The notes beneath the pieces were generated by a model. It saw only the letters and a list, made by a program, of their open reading frames with translations, searched no databases and was not told where the DNA came from. 64,000 bases of DNA. It comes from Berberis thunbergii (lineage: Eukaryota > Streptophyta > Magnoliopsida > Ranunculales > Berberidaceae). Positions 1 to 11,837 of the stretch are shown in pieces (position 1 is the first letter of the stretch; each line of letters opens with the position of its first letter). The stretch lies in the NCBI GenBank assembly GCA_003290165.1, contig QNQO01000201.1:1054001-1118000 (forward strand). Reading direction: 5' to 3'. The translations under genes were made by a program, and so were the position numbers.

Positions 1-1460
1 TCCTCATAATGACCCCTGGTAATATCAGTGTCAGTAGCCAAATGGGAAGTCAAGCAAGTAGTCATCGACACGAGAAGTTTCGCCAACCTCTTATACTTGA
101 CAGCGTTCCAGAAAATGCAATTCAATTTGGAAGGACTCACACCCACCGACTAGCCTATGGTGGGCTTCAGTGGTGAACAATGCTACCTACTTAGACAAGT
201 CTGGTTGCCAGTAGTAGTAGGAGTATCAGGCAAGCAACAAGTCCTGCTAACAGACTTATTTGTCGTTGACTACCCGTCGGTATACAACATGTTTTTAGGG
301 AGACCCTAGTTGCACAATATGGCGCAATATCCTCCACCATGCACCAATGTTTCAAGTATAACATCGATGATGATGTTGGGGTCATCAGAGGTGATCAACC
401 AGTTGCACACAAATGTCACTATGCAGCAATGAAGACTTTCAATAAATAGCAATCACATTCAGGACTAACGGAGCCATCACAACAACCGCCCAACTAACTA
501 CAGATGGATCAGTCCCTCCCAGATGATGATGCAGCTCCAACCAGTCCACGATGATGGCCGAATACTGGTCAATTGGAGGAAAATACGATACCAATCCACC
601 TTGATGATGTAGAAGGCAAAATAACCATTCGGATTGGGACAAAACTTCACCCGGAGCAGAGCAAACAATTGATCCAACTGTTGAAAGACAACCATGACGT
701 ATACTCCTAAACAATGAAGGACATGGTGGGTATTGACCCCTCCATCATCACACATGGGCTACAATCAACCCAAACAAAAATTCAGTCCGACAGAAAAGAA
801 GGTCAGTTGTCCTAAAACACAATCAGGCCATCAATGAGGAGGTACATCGCTTACTGAGTGCATAAATGATCAAAGAGTCCCACTACCCATACTGGCTTGC
901 CAATACAGTTATGGTTAAAAGAAAAAAGGAAGTGGAGGGTCTACGTGGACTACACAGACCTCAATAAAGCCTGCCTAAAAGATAACTTTCTACTTTCGTG
1001 CATAGATAAGATATTGGACGCTATATCCGGACATGAACTCAGCTTCATGGACGCAGATTCTAGTTACAATCAAATACAGATGCATCCACAAGACTAGGAG
1101 AAGATGTCCTTCATAACATAATGAGGTATGTATTGCTACCGGGTGATGTTGTTCGGATTAAAGAGTGTGAGAGCAATGTACCAACGCTTGGTCAAAAGAA
1201 TATTCAGAGATCATATTCGCAAAAACATAGAAGTACACAAATGATGATATGCTGGTCAAAAACTTATACAAAGATGACCACATCAAAAACCTACAACAAG
1301 CTTGTCCCAACTCTGTAAATACAAAATGAAACTCAATCCAAAAAGGTACATTCGGATTAGAGTGAGGATAATTCTTCGGGTACATGGTCAACCAAAGAGG
1401 AACCAAAGCTGATCCGAAACAAATACAAGTACTTTTAAACATGTAATCACCCACCAACAT
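1..1460 (+). pseudogene. Decayed Ty3/gypsy pol (Tat/Retand-like)
   Basis: Broken plus-strand pol of an LTR retrotransposon. Near 255-330 a protease-end signature is readable in pieces (VVDYPSVYN..LGRP, with a stop after LGRP). At 866-1097 the start of reverse transcriptase is clear: a WLANTVMVK-type block, then KWRVYVDYTDLNKAC, a D-rich FMDADSSYNQIQMHP block and a stop. Further blocks continue in other frames to about 1430 (FGLKSV, YQRLVKRIF, KYKMKLNP). The WLAN..TDLNKACPKD style of RT is known from the non-chromovirus Tat/Ogre/Retand branch, so that assignment rests on family knowledge. Several stops and frameshifts rule out a working protein. The upstream part lies outside the window and no LTR was found. 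Confidence 0.85.
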
Positions 1461-2222
1461 CAAAGGTGTACAAAGCCTTAACGGCAGGGTGTTACCACTT
1501 AACAGATTCATCTCCAATTTGTCAGACAAATGCCTACCATTTTCAATATTTTGAAAGGGAACAAAACATTCAAATGAAATGTGGAATGAGAATAAGCTTT
1601 CCAACACTTGAAGGCATACATGGAGAATACAAAATTACTATCAAAACTAAAGTCAATCGTGATGTTATACTTGTATCTGTCATTATCAGAACACGCAGTC
1701 AGTTCCGCTTTAATACGCAAATAGAATAACATAACTTGTGGTTGTGGTCTTGAATTTGGTTCAAACTATCCATTGGGGTGAAAGGGAAATGACAATTACA
1801 TGATGCCTTCGATATTCTAAGGAAATAGGTGAATTACTTTTTGAGTTTGGATACTTATTGTGTAATTTAACATGGGAGTTTGCCTAATATAAGCAACATG
1901 TGAACATCCTGTGCTGGGGTAGTCGTGTAATTATGAAACAATGGACTAATGGAGTTACTATAGTGGATGGTCAGGACGAACAGATCGGTTGTCGACAAAA
2001 TTGGATAGGTAGACAATTTTTTTATTAATTTGTGGGGAAACTCAAATATTATTTTGGGTGGGTCATTCTAAAAAAATTATTTTGGTGGTTTAAGACGTAA
2101 GATGTAGATGCCCATAGTAGCTGTTCTACCAACACAAGTGCCAGGTGCCAAATGTCGTGTCACATAAATTCGTCTTTCCTCGGCATCCTCCTTTTACCAA
2201 CAGTTCTATCCCTTATATAGAT
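1461..2222. other. Gene-free stretch
   Basis: No credible reading frame, terminal repeat or RNA gene was recognised. The sequence is AT-rich and could hold the unrecognisable tail of the decayed gypsy element to its left. Confidence 0.5.
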
Positions 2223-2230
2223 AGTGTTTG

Positions 2231-2928
2231 TAGGGGTAGGCATCCCATTCTGCGATCTCGATCCTGTTCCGTCCCAATTTTTTGGGTTCTATTGGGATTG
2301 ATTAATCTCATTCTGATCCCGATTTAGTGTGGGATAGGATCAGGATGAAGATTTTCAATCCCGCCCATCCCGAACAGATTTTTTTTTAAATATTTAATAT
2401 GAAATATGTAGTATGAAACTATTTGTTGACATTACTTTTATTTGTTGTTTTATTTATTGACATGACTATTTTATTCTCACAAGTTTCCATGCGACTCACC
2501 TAGATAATGAATCTAACTCAAACCTCACTTTTTTTTTTTTTTTTTTTTTTTTTCTAATTCTTGACAACAACAATGTGTGTTCCTCGTAGTTTTTAAATGA
2601 CAAACACATTAATCATTTTCATTAGCAATGTACAAAAAAATGCTATATTCAATAATGGTTCTAAAAAAAACGAGTAAAAGCTAATGAAATGGAAAAATAA
2701 TAATCAATGGCTTAAAGTTATATAGTTGTTTTCAGAGTTGTGTGTTTAGTAAATCCAAAATTTTCAATCTTGCATATCAAAATTTCAATCCAAAATTTAG
2801 TACATGCTCATCTCGTCCTTAGGATGGGATGTGGTCAGGATGGGGTCTATCCCATCCCGTCCTATCCCGATCCCGAACAAACGGAATGGGATAGAGATGA
2901 GGTCTATCTCGTCCCGTGTCCACCCCTA
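2231..2928. mobile_element. Non-autonomous hAT element (698 bp)
   Basis: The ends are inverted: left TAGGGGTAGGCA, right reverse complement TAGGGGTGGACA. They are flanked by an exact 8-bp duplication AGTGTTTG at 2223-2230 and 2929-2936. An 8-bp duplication with TAGGG-type ends is the hAT hallmark. Subterminal GGGATGGGAT/ATCCCATCCC motifs recur near both ends (about 2330-2370 and 2820-2900), as expected for transposase-binding repeats. No transposase frame is present. A run of 25 T at about 2529-2553 lies inside. Confidence 0.85.
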
Positions 2929-2936
2929 AGTGTTTG

Positions 2937-3780
2937 TGATTTTGTTTTAAACAAAAGAGGTAAAAAGTGTAAAAAAAAAAAAAAAAAAAACTAGCAAAGG
3001 GCGGGCTAGGCTTAGAGGGCGTTTGTTTTTTTAAGTACTTAAAAACTAAGTTCTAACTAGATTCAGAAGTTTTGAACTAGCTTTTGAATGGACTATTTGT
3101 TCTGTTTCTAAATGAGCTGCTGATTAGAAACTGTAAAATTAATAAAATGTGTTTATTTTTAAATGCTGAATGAGAACTGTTTGACAATTTTGCCGCATTG
3201 AGCTGAAAAAATTTATGACATAAATATTGTGCTTAAAATCACATGCAACAATGATTCAAATCACAGAGAATGTTACAATACATTTAATTACAATAATATT
3301 GAAACATGACTAAGTATATTTTAAAAAATTTATCAAACCAAATTTCTTACTAATATTTCATTTGCAATACGATCTTGTAAATTAACCATATTGGTTTGTT
3401 CACGTGATCCAAATACCCGATATAGTTTTGGTTGTTCACTATCAATTTGCTCGTGTCCCTCGTGCATACAATGTTAAAAACTTAAAAATATACATGAAAG
3501 AGAGAGTTGAAAAGACGAAGAAAAACTTGAAAATACAGAGAAATAAAACAAGGATGAAGGAGAATAAAAAGATAAGTTTCTTACCGAGTCCTTATGAAGG
3601 TAGGTAGAACCATAATGCTTGGTGAAAAGAATAAAGGTGTGCCATTAAAATTTAACCCTAATTATTTGTAAGAAACGGGGACAACAATTGTCATTACAAA
3701 ATTATATTAAGGTTATTATTATAATAATTTTTGACTTACCATTTAGTGCGTACTAAGTGATCTTCGAGACTAAAACCAAG
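2937..3780. other. Gene-free stretch upstream of the RanBPM-like locus
   Basis: AT-rich flank between the hAT element and the promoter of the RanBPM-like locus. An 18-20 bp A-run lies near 2970 and no coding or RNA feature was recognised. Upstream regulatory sequence for the locus would sit here, but no specific element could be supported. Confidence 0.45.
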
Positions 3781-3785
3781 GGCTC

Positions 3786-3793
3786 TATAAATA
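3786..3793 (+). promoter_or_regulatory. Probable TATA box of the RanBPM-like locus
   Basis: TATAAATA within CTCTATAAATACGG. About 30 bp downstream begins a leader with a pyrimidine-rich GCTCTT repeat (about 3855-3885), typical of plant 5' untranslated regions. The first recognisable coding block starts about 300 bp further on. Position and composition support a core promoter; no other motif was assigned. Confidence 0.55.
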
Positions 3794-4078
3794 CGGTGGT
3801 CCAATTCTTGTGAAAACTACCAATTCTATTCCGAAGAAAAACAAACACCCGCTTACTCTTGCTCTTGCTCTTGCTCTTACTCTCCTCTCCTTTTACGTGA
3901 CGTTCGAAGAAAACAAAACCCCCAAAGCTAGATCTCGAGTCTGTCTTTCTTCATTTCGATCACTAGGGTTCCCAAAACCAATTCCACCGCAGATTAGGGT
4001 TTCTCTCTTCTGTACTCACTCACTGATTTGGATCCAATTCATGCAACCTAATTGAATTGAAGAAGAAATCTCCGCCAA

Positions 4079-4225
4079 ATGAGGGTTTGGGATCAATTGA
4101 AAGCTGACGAAGAAGAAGAGAAAGTGCGTGGCTTTTCCATAGAGGTCTCCCCAATGGGATCGAGCACAGATGGATACTACCAAGTGGAAAAGAAGGTGGA
4201 GAAGGAAAAAAGGCTTCGCATCTGA
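4079..4225 (+). pseudogene. Likely original N-terminal coding start, now out of frame
   Basis: An ATG at 4079 opens a 48-codon acidic/lysine-rich frame (MRVWDQLKADEEEEK...) ending at TGA 4223-4225. RanBPM-like proteins usually begin with a short acidic leader before the SPRY domain, so this is the probable start. The SPRY frame that overlaps it (…LNTNNTSGGFLVVSPDKL) is in a different phase, implying an indel between about 4150 and 4220. Alternatively TTTTCCATAG near 4140 could be a splice acceptor joining an unseen upstream exon. Confidence 0.45.
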
Positions 4226-4457
4226 ATACTAACAACACTTCTGGTGGATTTCTTGTGGTGTCTCCTGACAAGCTATCGGTACAGTACACGAATGTTCATT
4301 TGCATGGGCACGATGTAGAAGTGGTGCAGGCGAACCATCCGGCTCCGTCACGGAGGCTCGTTTATTATTTCGAGAGTTTTGTCAAGAATGCCGGGGCTAA
4401 AGGGCAGATCGCCATTGGTTTTACTTCTCAGGACTTCAAGATGAGAAGACAACCTGG
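4108..4457 (+). pseudogene. RanBPM-like exon 1: first half of SPRY domain
   Basis: The open frame reads SGGFLVVSPDKLSVQYTN, then HGHDVEVVQANHPAP, YYFE and KGQIAIGFTSQDFKMRRQPG, the start of a RanBPM SPRY domain. The donor is GTTAGT at 4458. The exon therefore ends inside the Gly codon (phase 2), but the next exon resumes with TGG at a codon boundary, so strict splicing shifts the frame by one base. The simplest explanation is loss of one G at the acceptor. Confidence 0.8.
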
Positions 4458-6914
4458 GTTAGTTTTATTAGAGAGTACTTTCTTCAAGTTTCTTGCGTGC
4501 CTCAATTTTAGAAACGAAACTTTCGACATTTATTTGCATTGGGTTGGTTTTGAATTTTGAGGAATTGCGAAGTATTTATTTTCTTTCTTTGAGATGAGAA
4601 TTCAATTATGTGGAAGGATTGAGAATAAGTGAAGTAATCTTTAAATTTTTTGGCCAAAGAATATGAGCATGAAAGACTATAAAAGGGCAGCTATCTTCAA
4701 ACTTCTCATTCAAAAGATGAAAACAAGAAAACCCAGAGATATAGAGAAAAGGAGAGGGGAGGGGGGAGGCGAAAAAGGTGAACTTGAGGTTGAAGATAAT
4801 CATTTCTTTTGGTTCTCAATGGGACCGTATTCCTTGCTTCACCCTTAATAATATTATTTCAGCAACTTTTGAGAAAAAAATATAAGGTTGAATCAGAATC
4901 GACAATGTTTTACTAAAACCAATAGGATGCATTTTCTTCTCTTAGAAATGTGGCTAGGAATATTTATGTTTTGAGTAAGTGTTTTGGATACTTTGATAGT
5001 TTCAGTGTTTCCATTTCATTTTATTGTATGTTGTTTTAAATTTCAAATTTAATTTGTTACTTCTATATCTTTTGATGGATGATACTTCAGAGAGGAGAGT
5101 TTACTTGCCTACTTTATGTAGGATTTTTCTTTGTGTAGTTTCAATTATGATAAAATGGAATATGAATCATATATCAGCGAGCCTCTTTCTCTCGCTATGA
5201 CTTTTTGCTGTTAATAAAGTATTTGTATTGCTTGATAAAAGAAAATATACGAGAGATGGATCCTGTCTTTTAAATATCTGTGATATTTCCAGTTCTGGGT
5301 GGTGGCAATCAATTTGCCATGTGGTGAACCATGACAAGTTGCTATCATCCAGAATTGTAAGTGGTTTAAAGAAACCGAGTTGTAATTGATTTAAAAAAGA
5401 AGAAGCAATTGGGCCGGACAAGATCATGAGTGAGATCCCGGGCCGGATAGGATCAACTGGACAATGGCTTGGATCACTTCCCATTCTTCTTGCTTAAATT
5501 AGTGCAAATTTTAGCTAAAACATTTTCCCAGGCTCTCATTAGACATCCTGCATCTTTCGTCGACCAACCGACCAAGAAACTGCAACAGAAGATTCTGGAT
5601 CCCACAAACTGCATTTCTTCACTTGGGTTACATGCCAAAGTAAGATTCGAAGTAGGGACAACTTTCAAGGGATGTATGTATGTCCAGAGCAGTTGTATTT
5701 GTATCATGGTTAAGTGTTTTACCAATTTGATAAAACCATCGATAGCCTTTTATCTGGATTCCTTTATTATTAAGAACATTTGGACCGGAGTTATGGGAAA
5801 GTTTGGAGTTCAAAAGCTTATTCAAGGTAACCTAGCAGAGTGGACATCTGGTTGGAATGAAAGCACATTCAGTCTGATTGGGTTATGGCCCTGTCTTCGT
5901 ATCCCTCATACTTCTCCACGGTCATATGAAAGGAGAGGTAGGATTAAATTCTCAATGACTAGTACGATCACTTAGATTGTCCATTCTGTAAGTCAAAAAT
6001 CCGACTGGGTAGAGATTGCGAAAGTGTCGCTAATCTTAGATTTGCAGACTTCATCTTTTGGGTGTCCTTCATCTTGTAACAGTCTAACAGTATGGGGATC
6101 CTTTGCCTTTCATTTGTAAGGAGGTTTGTTCATTTCGGTTGCACTAAGTTCTCTATTCTCCTTACTTTCAACTTTTAATAACTGTGTGTTGTGCTTGACA
6201 AAAAAAGGTGCCAGTCAGCTACATAGCCATTAGTGAAATACTTGAAAGCCAATCATATCATCACTTGTAGAATGGTCAGCACCTGAAAAACCCTCAGCCA
6301 CATGCAACAAAAAGAAAAAGAACAAAAATACGGCTGAACGACGTATACGGGTTTCAACCAACTTAGGGATGACATTAGCTTGACGATCTACCGATATTGA
6401 ATTTCTTAAGGGTGGTGGAAAGAGAAATGCCCACAAGTCACACTCCCTTGGCCTTGACACCTCAAGGAGAATCACCTTGTGCTCACCGTCAAAAATTTAA
6501 AAGTGAAAATTGTGATAGTGGGAATGCTTGAAAGTTTTCAGGGCATACTAAGATCTAGAACTCTAGAACTTTATGACATTAGAGATATTCGATGTGCAGA
6601 AAATTGGGGTTGCTAATGGTTTCACCAGCGTGCTTCTGAGAAAGTCTCCCAACTTATCTGGACTTTTAATTTGAAGAATTGCTCAAGACTAAGACACAAA
6701 CGTGCAATATTTATGGACATCTGCAAATTTATTGGTGACTAATTGTTTAGGGTCCATGATTTAATATTGAACGCATGATTAATGTAAAAAAATGTTTGAG
6801 ATAGTATTAGAAAAGAAGAATAAAGGCAAATAATTTTCCAGTTTGATTCTTGTGTATGCTTTACTTTTTACTGTCCCCCCAAAATAAAAAAATGATACAC
6901 TTTATTTTTCTGAG
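4458..6914 (+). other. Intron 1 of the RanBPM-like locus, left part
   Basis: No conserved coding block was found. The longest frame (5469-5975) has no recognisable motif and biased, non-coding-like composition. The right side of the intron is occupied by a hAT element at 6923-7836. Confidence 0.5.
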
Positions 6915-6922
6915 GGCATTAG

Positions 6923-7836
6923 CAGGGGCGGAGGTCAAGATTTTGTGTGTGTGTGTGTGGGGGGGGTGGGGGGGGGGGGGGGGGGGGGAGGGGACCAAGT
7001 TAATGACGATAACATCCTCAATGTATGATTTTATCTTGTGATAACAACAACAACATCCAAACAATATTAAACACAACACTGCCAACAACAAAGGTAGTAA
7101 TAATAAAAATGAAGTTGGATAAAAATCTCATATAATATGTTTTCATAATAATGGGCAGTATTTGTCATAAAGCCATATTTTCGTGGAAAGTATCACAAGC
7201 TACCATTGTGCTTTAGCGTACCAACAAAATTCGTCATAATTTCTTTTAGAAATTTGGAACAGTTAGAACATTATCAATATTAAATTTGGAATGGTTATGC
7301 TGATCCTTTGTAAAATCTTTTTAAAATATTTTCTTCTAAAAGGGTTTGCTTAATTTGAACTGAGAATTTTCTGATCTTTAAGAAATATTTGATATTAGTT
7401 GATCAACAATTTCAATAAGAGCTTGCGAACAAAGACTAGTAATGTAATTACAAACTTGACAAGCATTTTTAAAATTTTTTGGAAGGGCTAATTATTGTGG
7501 TGTGTGACTTGTGCCATAGTCTTGTATATTATCAATGAGCAATTTATCTTTTAAAAGGGGGCATATAATGTGCACAAGATAAGTTTAGGGTTGGCAAGGG
7601 GTGTCAGTTGAAGTAAGTTGGGGCAAAAGGTGATTTGTGGGCCAGGGACCCATTTTAGAAGGGGCAAGATAATATATATAAGATGAATGGGGAGTGGGAT
7701 GTTAGTTGAAGAATGAAGGGGGACAAGAGACATTAGTCGAACAAGGTGGGACTTTCATCTCCATCTTTTTAGCAAACAATTTAAAAAATTCAGGGGGGCA
7801 ACTGCCACCTCTACCCTCTATGTGGCTGTGCCACCG
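6923..7836. mobile_element. Non-autonomous hAT-like element (CAGGGGCGG type)
   Basis: The left end is CAGGGGCGGAGG. The right end is GGCTGTGCCACCGA, whose reverse complement resembles the left end. The flanks are GGCATTAG (6915-6922) and AGCATTAG (7837-7844), an 8-bp duplication with one mismatch. CAGGGGCGGA..CC ends are common in plant hAT repeats. A (GT)n tract and a long G-run (about 6945-6993) lie just inside the left end. No transposase frame is present. It sits in intron 1 of the RanBPM-like locus. Confidence 0.7.
6945..6993 (+). repeat. (GT)n followed by a G-run
   Basis: A GT dinucleotide tract passes directly into about 30 nearly uninterrupted G residues on the plus strand. This is a simple repeat with strong G-quadruplex potential, and its exact length is likely to be unreliable in the assembly. 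Confidence 0.9.
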
Positions 7837-8047
7837 AGCATTAGTATAATTGCACTTTTTTATTATTGTTCAATGTTAAAAATACCTAATGAAAAATAGG
7901 AAAAAGAAAAAAAATGCAAAAATCAGAAAGGGCAAAGGTGGAAATACATTTTATTTACCCCACATTTTATTATTGTTCAGTGTAATGTTGTAATTGTATT
8001 CGTATTTGATTATAAAGTTTACAATAATTTGTACATTCACTTTGCAG

Positions 8048-8193
8048 TGGGAAGCAAATAGTTATGGATACCATGGGGATGATGGATTTCTTTACCGTGG
8101 AAGTGGAAATGGTGACAGTTTTGGTCCATCCTTTACATCCGGCGATACAACAGGAGGCGGTATCAACTACGTTTCACAAGAGTTATTTTTCAC
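8048..8193 (+). pseudogene. RanBPM-like exon 2: SPRY domain middle
   Basis: Acceptor TTTGCAG before 8048 and donor GTATGA at 8194. It encodes WEANSYGYHGDDGFLYRG, then FGPSFTSGD and GGGINYVSQELFFT, the highly conserved SPRY core. The last codon is split (AC/T) and rejoins the next exon in frame. Confidence 0.85.
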
Positions 8194-8384
8194 GTATGAT
8201 AGTTTATTTCTAGAAGCACATAAATGTATAGTTTCTGTAAATTACAATTTATTGTCAATGTTTTCATGTCGATGTTGTCTATGGCAGACAAAGATGAAAT
8301 GATTTACCGCTGTTATCTAAATCTAGATTGTATTATTCATTTTCGTCTCTTTACGGATTTATGCTTGTGGTTTTATGTGTGCAG

Positions 8385-8474
8385 TAAAAATGGAAAGCTA
8401 GTTGGAACTGTATCAAAGGAGGAAGTGAAAGGTCCCTTGTGGCCTACAGTTGCTGTTCACAGTCAAAATGAGGA
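8385..8474 (+). pseudogene. RanBPM-like exon 3: SPRY domain
   Basis: Acceptor GTGTGCAG and donor GTAACT. It encodes KNGKLVGTVSKEEVKGPLWP and TVAVHSQNEE, matching the SPRY segment before the terminal VNFG strand. Both phases are consistent with neighbouring exons. Confidence 0.85.
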
Positions 8475-8907
8475 GTAACTCCTGCCTCCTTTCATATATA
8501 TGTTCCCCTTTGTTTGTTTATTATTTTCTTGTTTTGTATAGCTAGTTTGTTGAGAATAGTTAGGTGCAAGAAAACTTTAAGCATCCACATCAGGTCAAGG
8601 TTGCTTTATCTTCCATTTCCCTTGTTCTCCCACCCTTTTTCTTCATGTTTGTACTTGTTTAGGGGAGCCCACGGTTTTGGTTATCATTGTTCCCTTTTAT
8701 TAGGGATTTTTCCCCCTGCTCTCACGCCCACACATGCATAAACATGGCGCATATGAAAACACGATACAAATAAAATGTGCAGTGTGACTGGTCTTGCATG
8801 TTGAAATTTTGAAGATATTACAACTTTTCTTGGTAAATGGTGCATTTTCTTCTATAATGTTGGAGAATCTGATTGTCGCTGATGGATGTTTGTTACCCAA
8901 TTTTCAG

Positions 8908-8953
8908 GGTTAATGTCAATTTGGGTCTGCAGTCCTTTGTTTTTGATGTTGAC
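8908..8953 (+). pseudogene. RanBPM-like exon 4: end of SPRY domain
   Basis: A micro-exon of 46 nt between TTTTCAG and GTAAGT. It encodes VNVNLGLQSFVFDVD, the last SPRY strand (family consensus VNFG..PF.FD). It was found by phase and homology because it is too short for ordinary frame detection. Confidence 0.8.
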
Positions 8954-9221
8954 GTAAGTCGTGATGTTTAACCTTATAAGAATTATTTGTTGATTTTTTA
9001 AGCATGTTACACGGCTGGATTCAAGAAATCTGACACAAACTCCATTGCACCTTCTAAGGAATGAATTAATTTTAGAAGCCAATAAGAGCACCTTATCACT
9101 TGAGTTCTTCATTTACATGCATTTGCGCGCATGTGTTAGCAATGCTTGGATTTTGTTCCGAGCCTTTATTATAAATGTTTATCTATATATTTTGTTTTAT
9201 TTTATTTGTCTTTGTTTCTAG

Positions 9222-9298
9222 GCGTATGCATCGGAGGAAAGATTGAAGCAACAGATGATGATTGAGAAAATGTCATTGCCACACAATATTAGTCATTG
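9222..9298 (+). pseudogene. RanBPM-like exon 5: SPRY-LisH linker
   Basis: Acceptor TTTCTAG and donor GTATGA at 9299. It encodes AYASEERLKQQMMIEKMSLP, the linker before the LisH domain. The exon end and donor are included in a tandem duplication of about 36 bp (9289-9361), giving two consecutive copies of the splice donor context. Confidence 0.8.
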
Positions 9299-9361
9299 GT
9301 ATGATGTCTTTCAATGTTTTTAGTATTAGTCATTGGTATGATATGTCTTTCAATGTTTTTA
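9289..9361 (+). repeat. Tandem duplication across a splice donor
   Basis: Two adjacent near-identical copies of a block reading TTAGTCATTGGTATGAT and on to CAATGTTTTTAG, separated by a few bases. It covers the last bases of the RanBPM-like exon and its donor, so an alternative donor exists 30-40 bp downstream. Confidence 0.8.
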
Positions 9362-9499
9362 GTCATTAGTATGTTTGTTTTTTGATTAGAGGCTATGGGT
9401 TTCCCATCCATTAGTCCTTATTCTAGTTTGTTGAACATCTTCAATAGATCCGTTAAAATAGGAGATCGCTTTATTGGTTATAACTTATAAGAGATCACT

Positions 9500-10330
9500 C
9501 AATGTAGTCAAGGCAATCGCCTAGGCGCGCCTCAAGGCATTTTTACAGAATTCCGCCTCAAAGTGAGGTAATGCGATGCGGTGAAATAAGGCGTCCGCCT
9601 CAACTGCCTCAACCGCCTCAACTGCTCAGCCCAAAAATAGTTGCAACCAACCCAATTGCAACCCATTTATAGCCTATTGCAGCCCAATTGCAACCCATTT
9701 ATAGCCTATTGCAGCCCAATTGCATCAAAAATAAAAACCACTCTATAAAAAGGTTTTATGTTTTTGGTGTAATATTTGATAAAAAAAGATAAAACGTTTT
9801 TAAGTTTTGATAAATTTGTCACTTTTTAATAATTTTTTGCAGAAAACATATCTTGTTTTGATTAGTCTGCGATTAACATCGATCTTGATTTTTCATAGCA
9901 TAGTTTAGTGATTTTTATGCTTTTCGAATACCAATACTAATCATACTTGTTGATTTTTACCAACCATTCCAACAATTTCTTCTGACAAATGCTCAATATT
10001 CTCAAGTTTCTATTCTTTCAAGATTATTGATTTTAATAATTTGGTGAATGTTTGCAAGTTACGTAGTTCATCTTTTCGATATGCTATACAATTTTTTTTA
10101 TATTTCCATTTCGATTCTAAGTAGTTGTGTCATTTTTGTATATATTTGTTTATAATATTTATCAAAATGATGATGTATACTACTATGCTTATATGTTTTA
10201 ATTTATTAAAAAAAGTTCTTCAAAAAATGTTAAGACCGCCTCATTTCACTGAGGCATCCGCCTCGCCTCACGCCTAAGGCGTTTTCAGGTTCGTCCGCCT
10301 CACCTCTGCCTCAACGCCTTAACTACAATG
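9500..10330. mobile_element. hAT element, GCCTC-rich family, copy A (831 bp)
   Basis: Left end CAATGTAGTCAAGGC; right end reverse complement CATTGTAGTTAAGGCG. Flanking 8-bp duplication AGATCACT (9492-9499) versus AGATTACT (10331-10338), one mismatch. Both subterminal regions are packed with GCCTC/GAGGC motifs. A 40-bp unit (CCCAATTGCAACCC..) is tandemly repeated near 9650-9725. No transposase frame. It shares ends with the copies at 19243-20310 and 29081-30136 but differs inside, so it is an older or separate subfamily member. Confidence 0.8.
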
Positions 10331-10979
10331 AGATTACTTTATTGGTTATAAGGGATGAATGCACTATAAGGGACCAATTCTTTGGTCACATCTCCAAAGA
10401 GATTTCTTATAATTGTATTTTCAACCTTCCCTCCAATTTATTGTGAATTTTCCCACCATTTTCCTTGTTTTTGCCATTCCATCCATTTGAAATCTCCTTG
10501 CAAGATGATGTAATGATGATGTTATACGATGACATCACCATTATAAGGGATGAGAGTTTTGCATATTTAGGGGATGTGAGAGGTAAAATAAGGGATCTGT
10601 TGAAGGGGGTTTGGGGGTTCATTCCTTAAAAGACACAAACTCCACCAATATAAGGGATCTCTTGGATACACTCTTGAATAAAATCCTCACACGAGGTCAA
10701 ATAAACATTGGTTTCTGTTCCTTTTACTTGTGTGGAGATGGTCAATCACTATTCATGAAATGTGGTATATACATAAACACTTCCCTTTTTCTTTAGGGTC
10801 CATTATGTGGTTCTTTAAGCTTTTTTTAGCCCTTTCTTACATCCTCCAAGAAACCCATCAAATAATTAGTAGTAATTAAGTGTGTAGGTTTGTGTGTTTT
10901 CCCTTTTTCTCAAAAAGGCTCAATTTGATTGCAAAAGTAGGCACCGTGTTACCATGACAACTCGAAAAAAACAAAAATT

Positions 10980-11282
10980 TGATAGGCTTAGTTGAAGCTC
11001 ATAAACCAAAACATAAAAGAAACAAGTTTCACAAATTCAGTACTAAACTGTCTATTACATTGGCTAATGACTTTCATTTATAATTGACCTAAGCTTGTTA
11101 AGCAAACAACTAGTTTCCTAAACAAAATGGAAACTCAAACTCCTACTTGAATTTCAAATTTTAATTGCAAAAGCAAAAGCCCTAATTTAATTCCTATTAG
11201 AATTGTACTCTTGGTTGGGCCTTAACATGGCCGACTCAATTATTAATTAGATAATACAATAAATGAATATACCCATATTACA
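10980..11282 (-). repeat. 3' LTR of the miniature element
   Basis: Direct repeat partner of 11855-12185, colinear with small indels. It starts TGATAGG and ends ATTACA on the plus strand, giving TG..CA termini in both directions. Confidence 0.7.
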
Positions 11283-11732
11283 TCATTCTCCCCCGCTTCG
11301 AAAAGCTCGTCCTCGAGCTTTGAGGATGAAATCTTCATAAAATGCACCACGAAGAGCCAACCTTGAACTTTTCCTTTCTAGTTGCTTGTACCATGAATCA
11401 AACATACATACTTTCCCTATGAATCCTAGAGTTAGGGACTTTGAACAAATTGGATTGTTCTCCGCAACCACTTTTTTTGCAAACTTATTCAATTTTAGAT
11501 TTTCTTTAACGAGAAAATCAACAAAAAGTTCGTGATGTGTTTTGGCCTCACAACGCAATGATTTTTGGATAGTCGTATACCCTTTGTACGCATCAAGCAT
11601 GGGTAGCTTCTCCCAATCAACGACAATAGGGTTCATCTTATCTGATTGAGACAAATCTGAAAAGATTCCATCTTGTTGTCCAGCTCCACGATGCGATGTT
11701 TTTCGGATAGCTTCTGGTTTTTTACGAGCCAA
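11283..11732 (-). CDS. 149-codon open frame inside the miniature LTR element
   Basis: An uninterrupted minus-strand frame (MARKKPEAIRKTSHRG... to ...FILKARGRAFRSGGE) whose stop overlaps the polypurine tract. Ending at the polypurine tract is where gypsy polyproteins end, and the last residues resemble those C-termini. The rest has no recognised domain. It may be a leftover fusion of gag start and pol end. Expression is not supported by anything visible. Confidence 0.35.
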   Translation of the reverse strand: MARKKPEAIRKTSHRGAGQQDGIFSDLSQSDKMNPIVVDWEKLPMLDAYKGYTTIQKSLRCEAKTHHELFVDFLVKENLKLNKFAKKVVAENNPICSKSLTLGFIGKVCMFDSWYKQLERKSSRLALRGAFYEDFILKARGRAFRSGGE

Positions 11733-11837
11733 GACAGTAGTTAACTACTTCGAAATGTCTACAAGGTCTTTTTCCATGCGCTCCATCTTTGCGTTGGTGA
11801 CTAGCTCCCTTAAGTGACATCTTTGTCCAAAGATTTT

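Noticed and set aside
3810..4055. 81-codon frame in the leader of the RanBPM-like locus
   Set aside because: Starts at a non-ATG codon and covers the pyrimidine-rich leader. No support as a protein or uORF.
5469..5975. 168-codon plus-strand open frame in intron 1 of the RanBPM-like locus
   Set aside because: No recognisable domain, no splice or promoter context, and composition does not look coding. Chance open frame.
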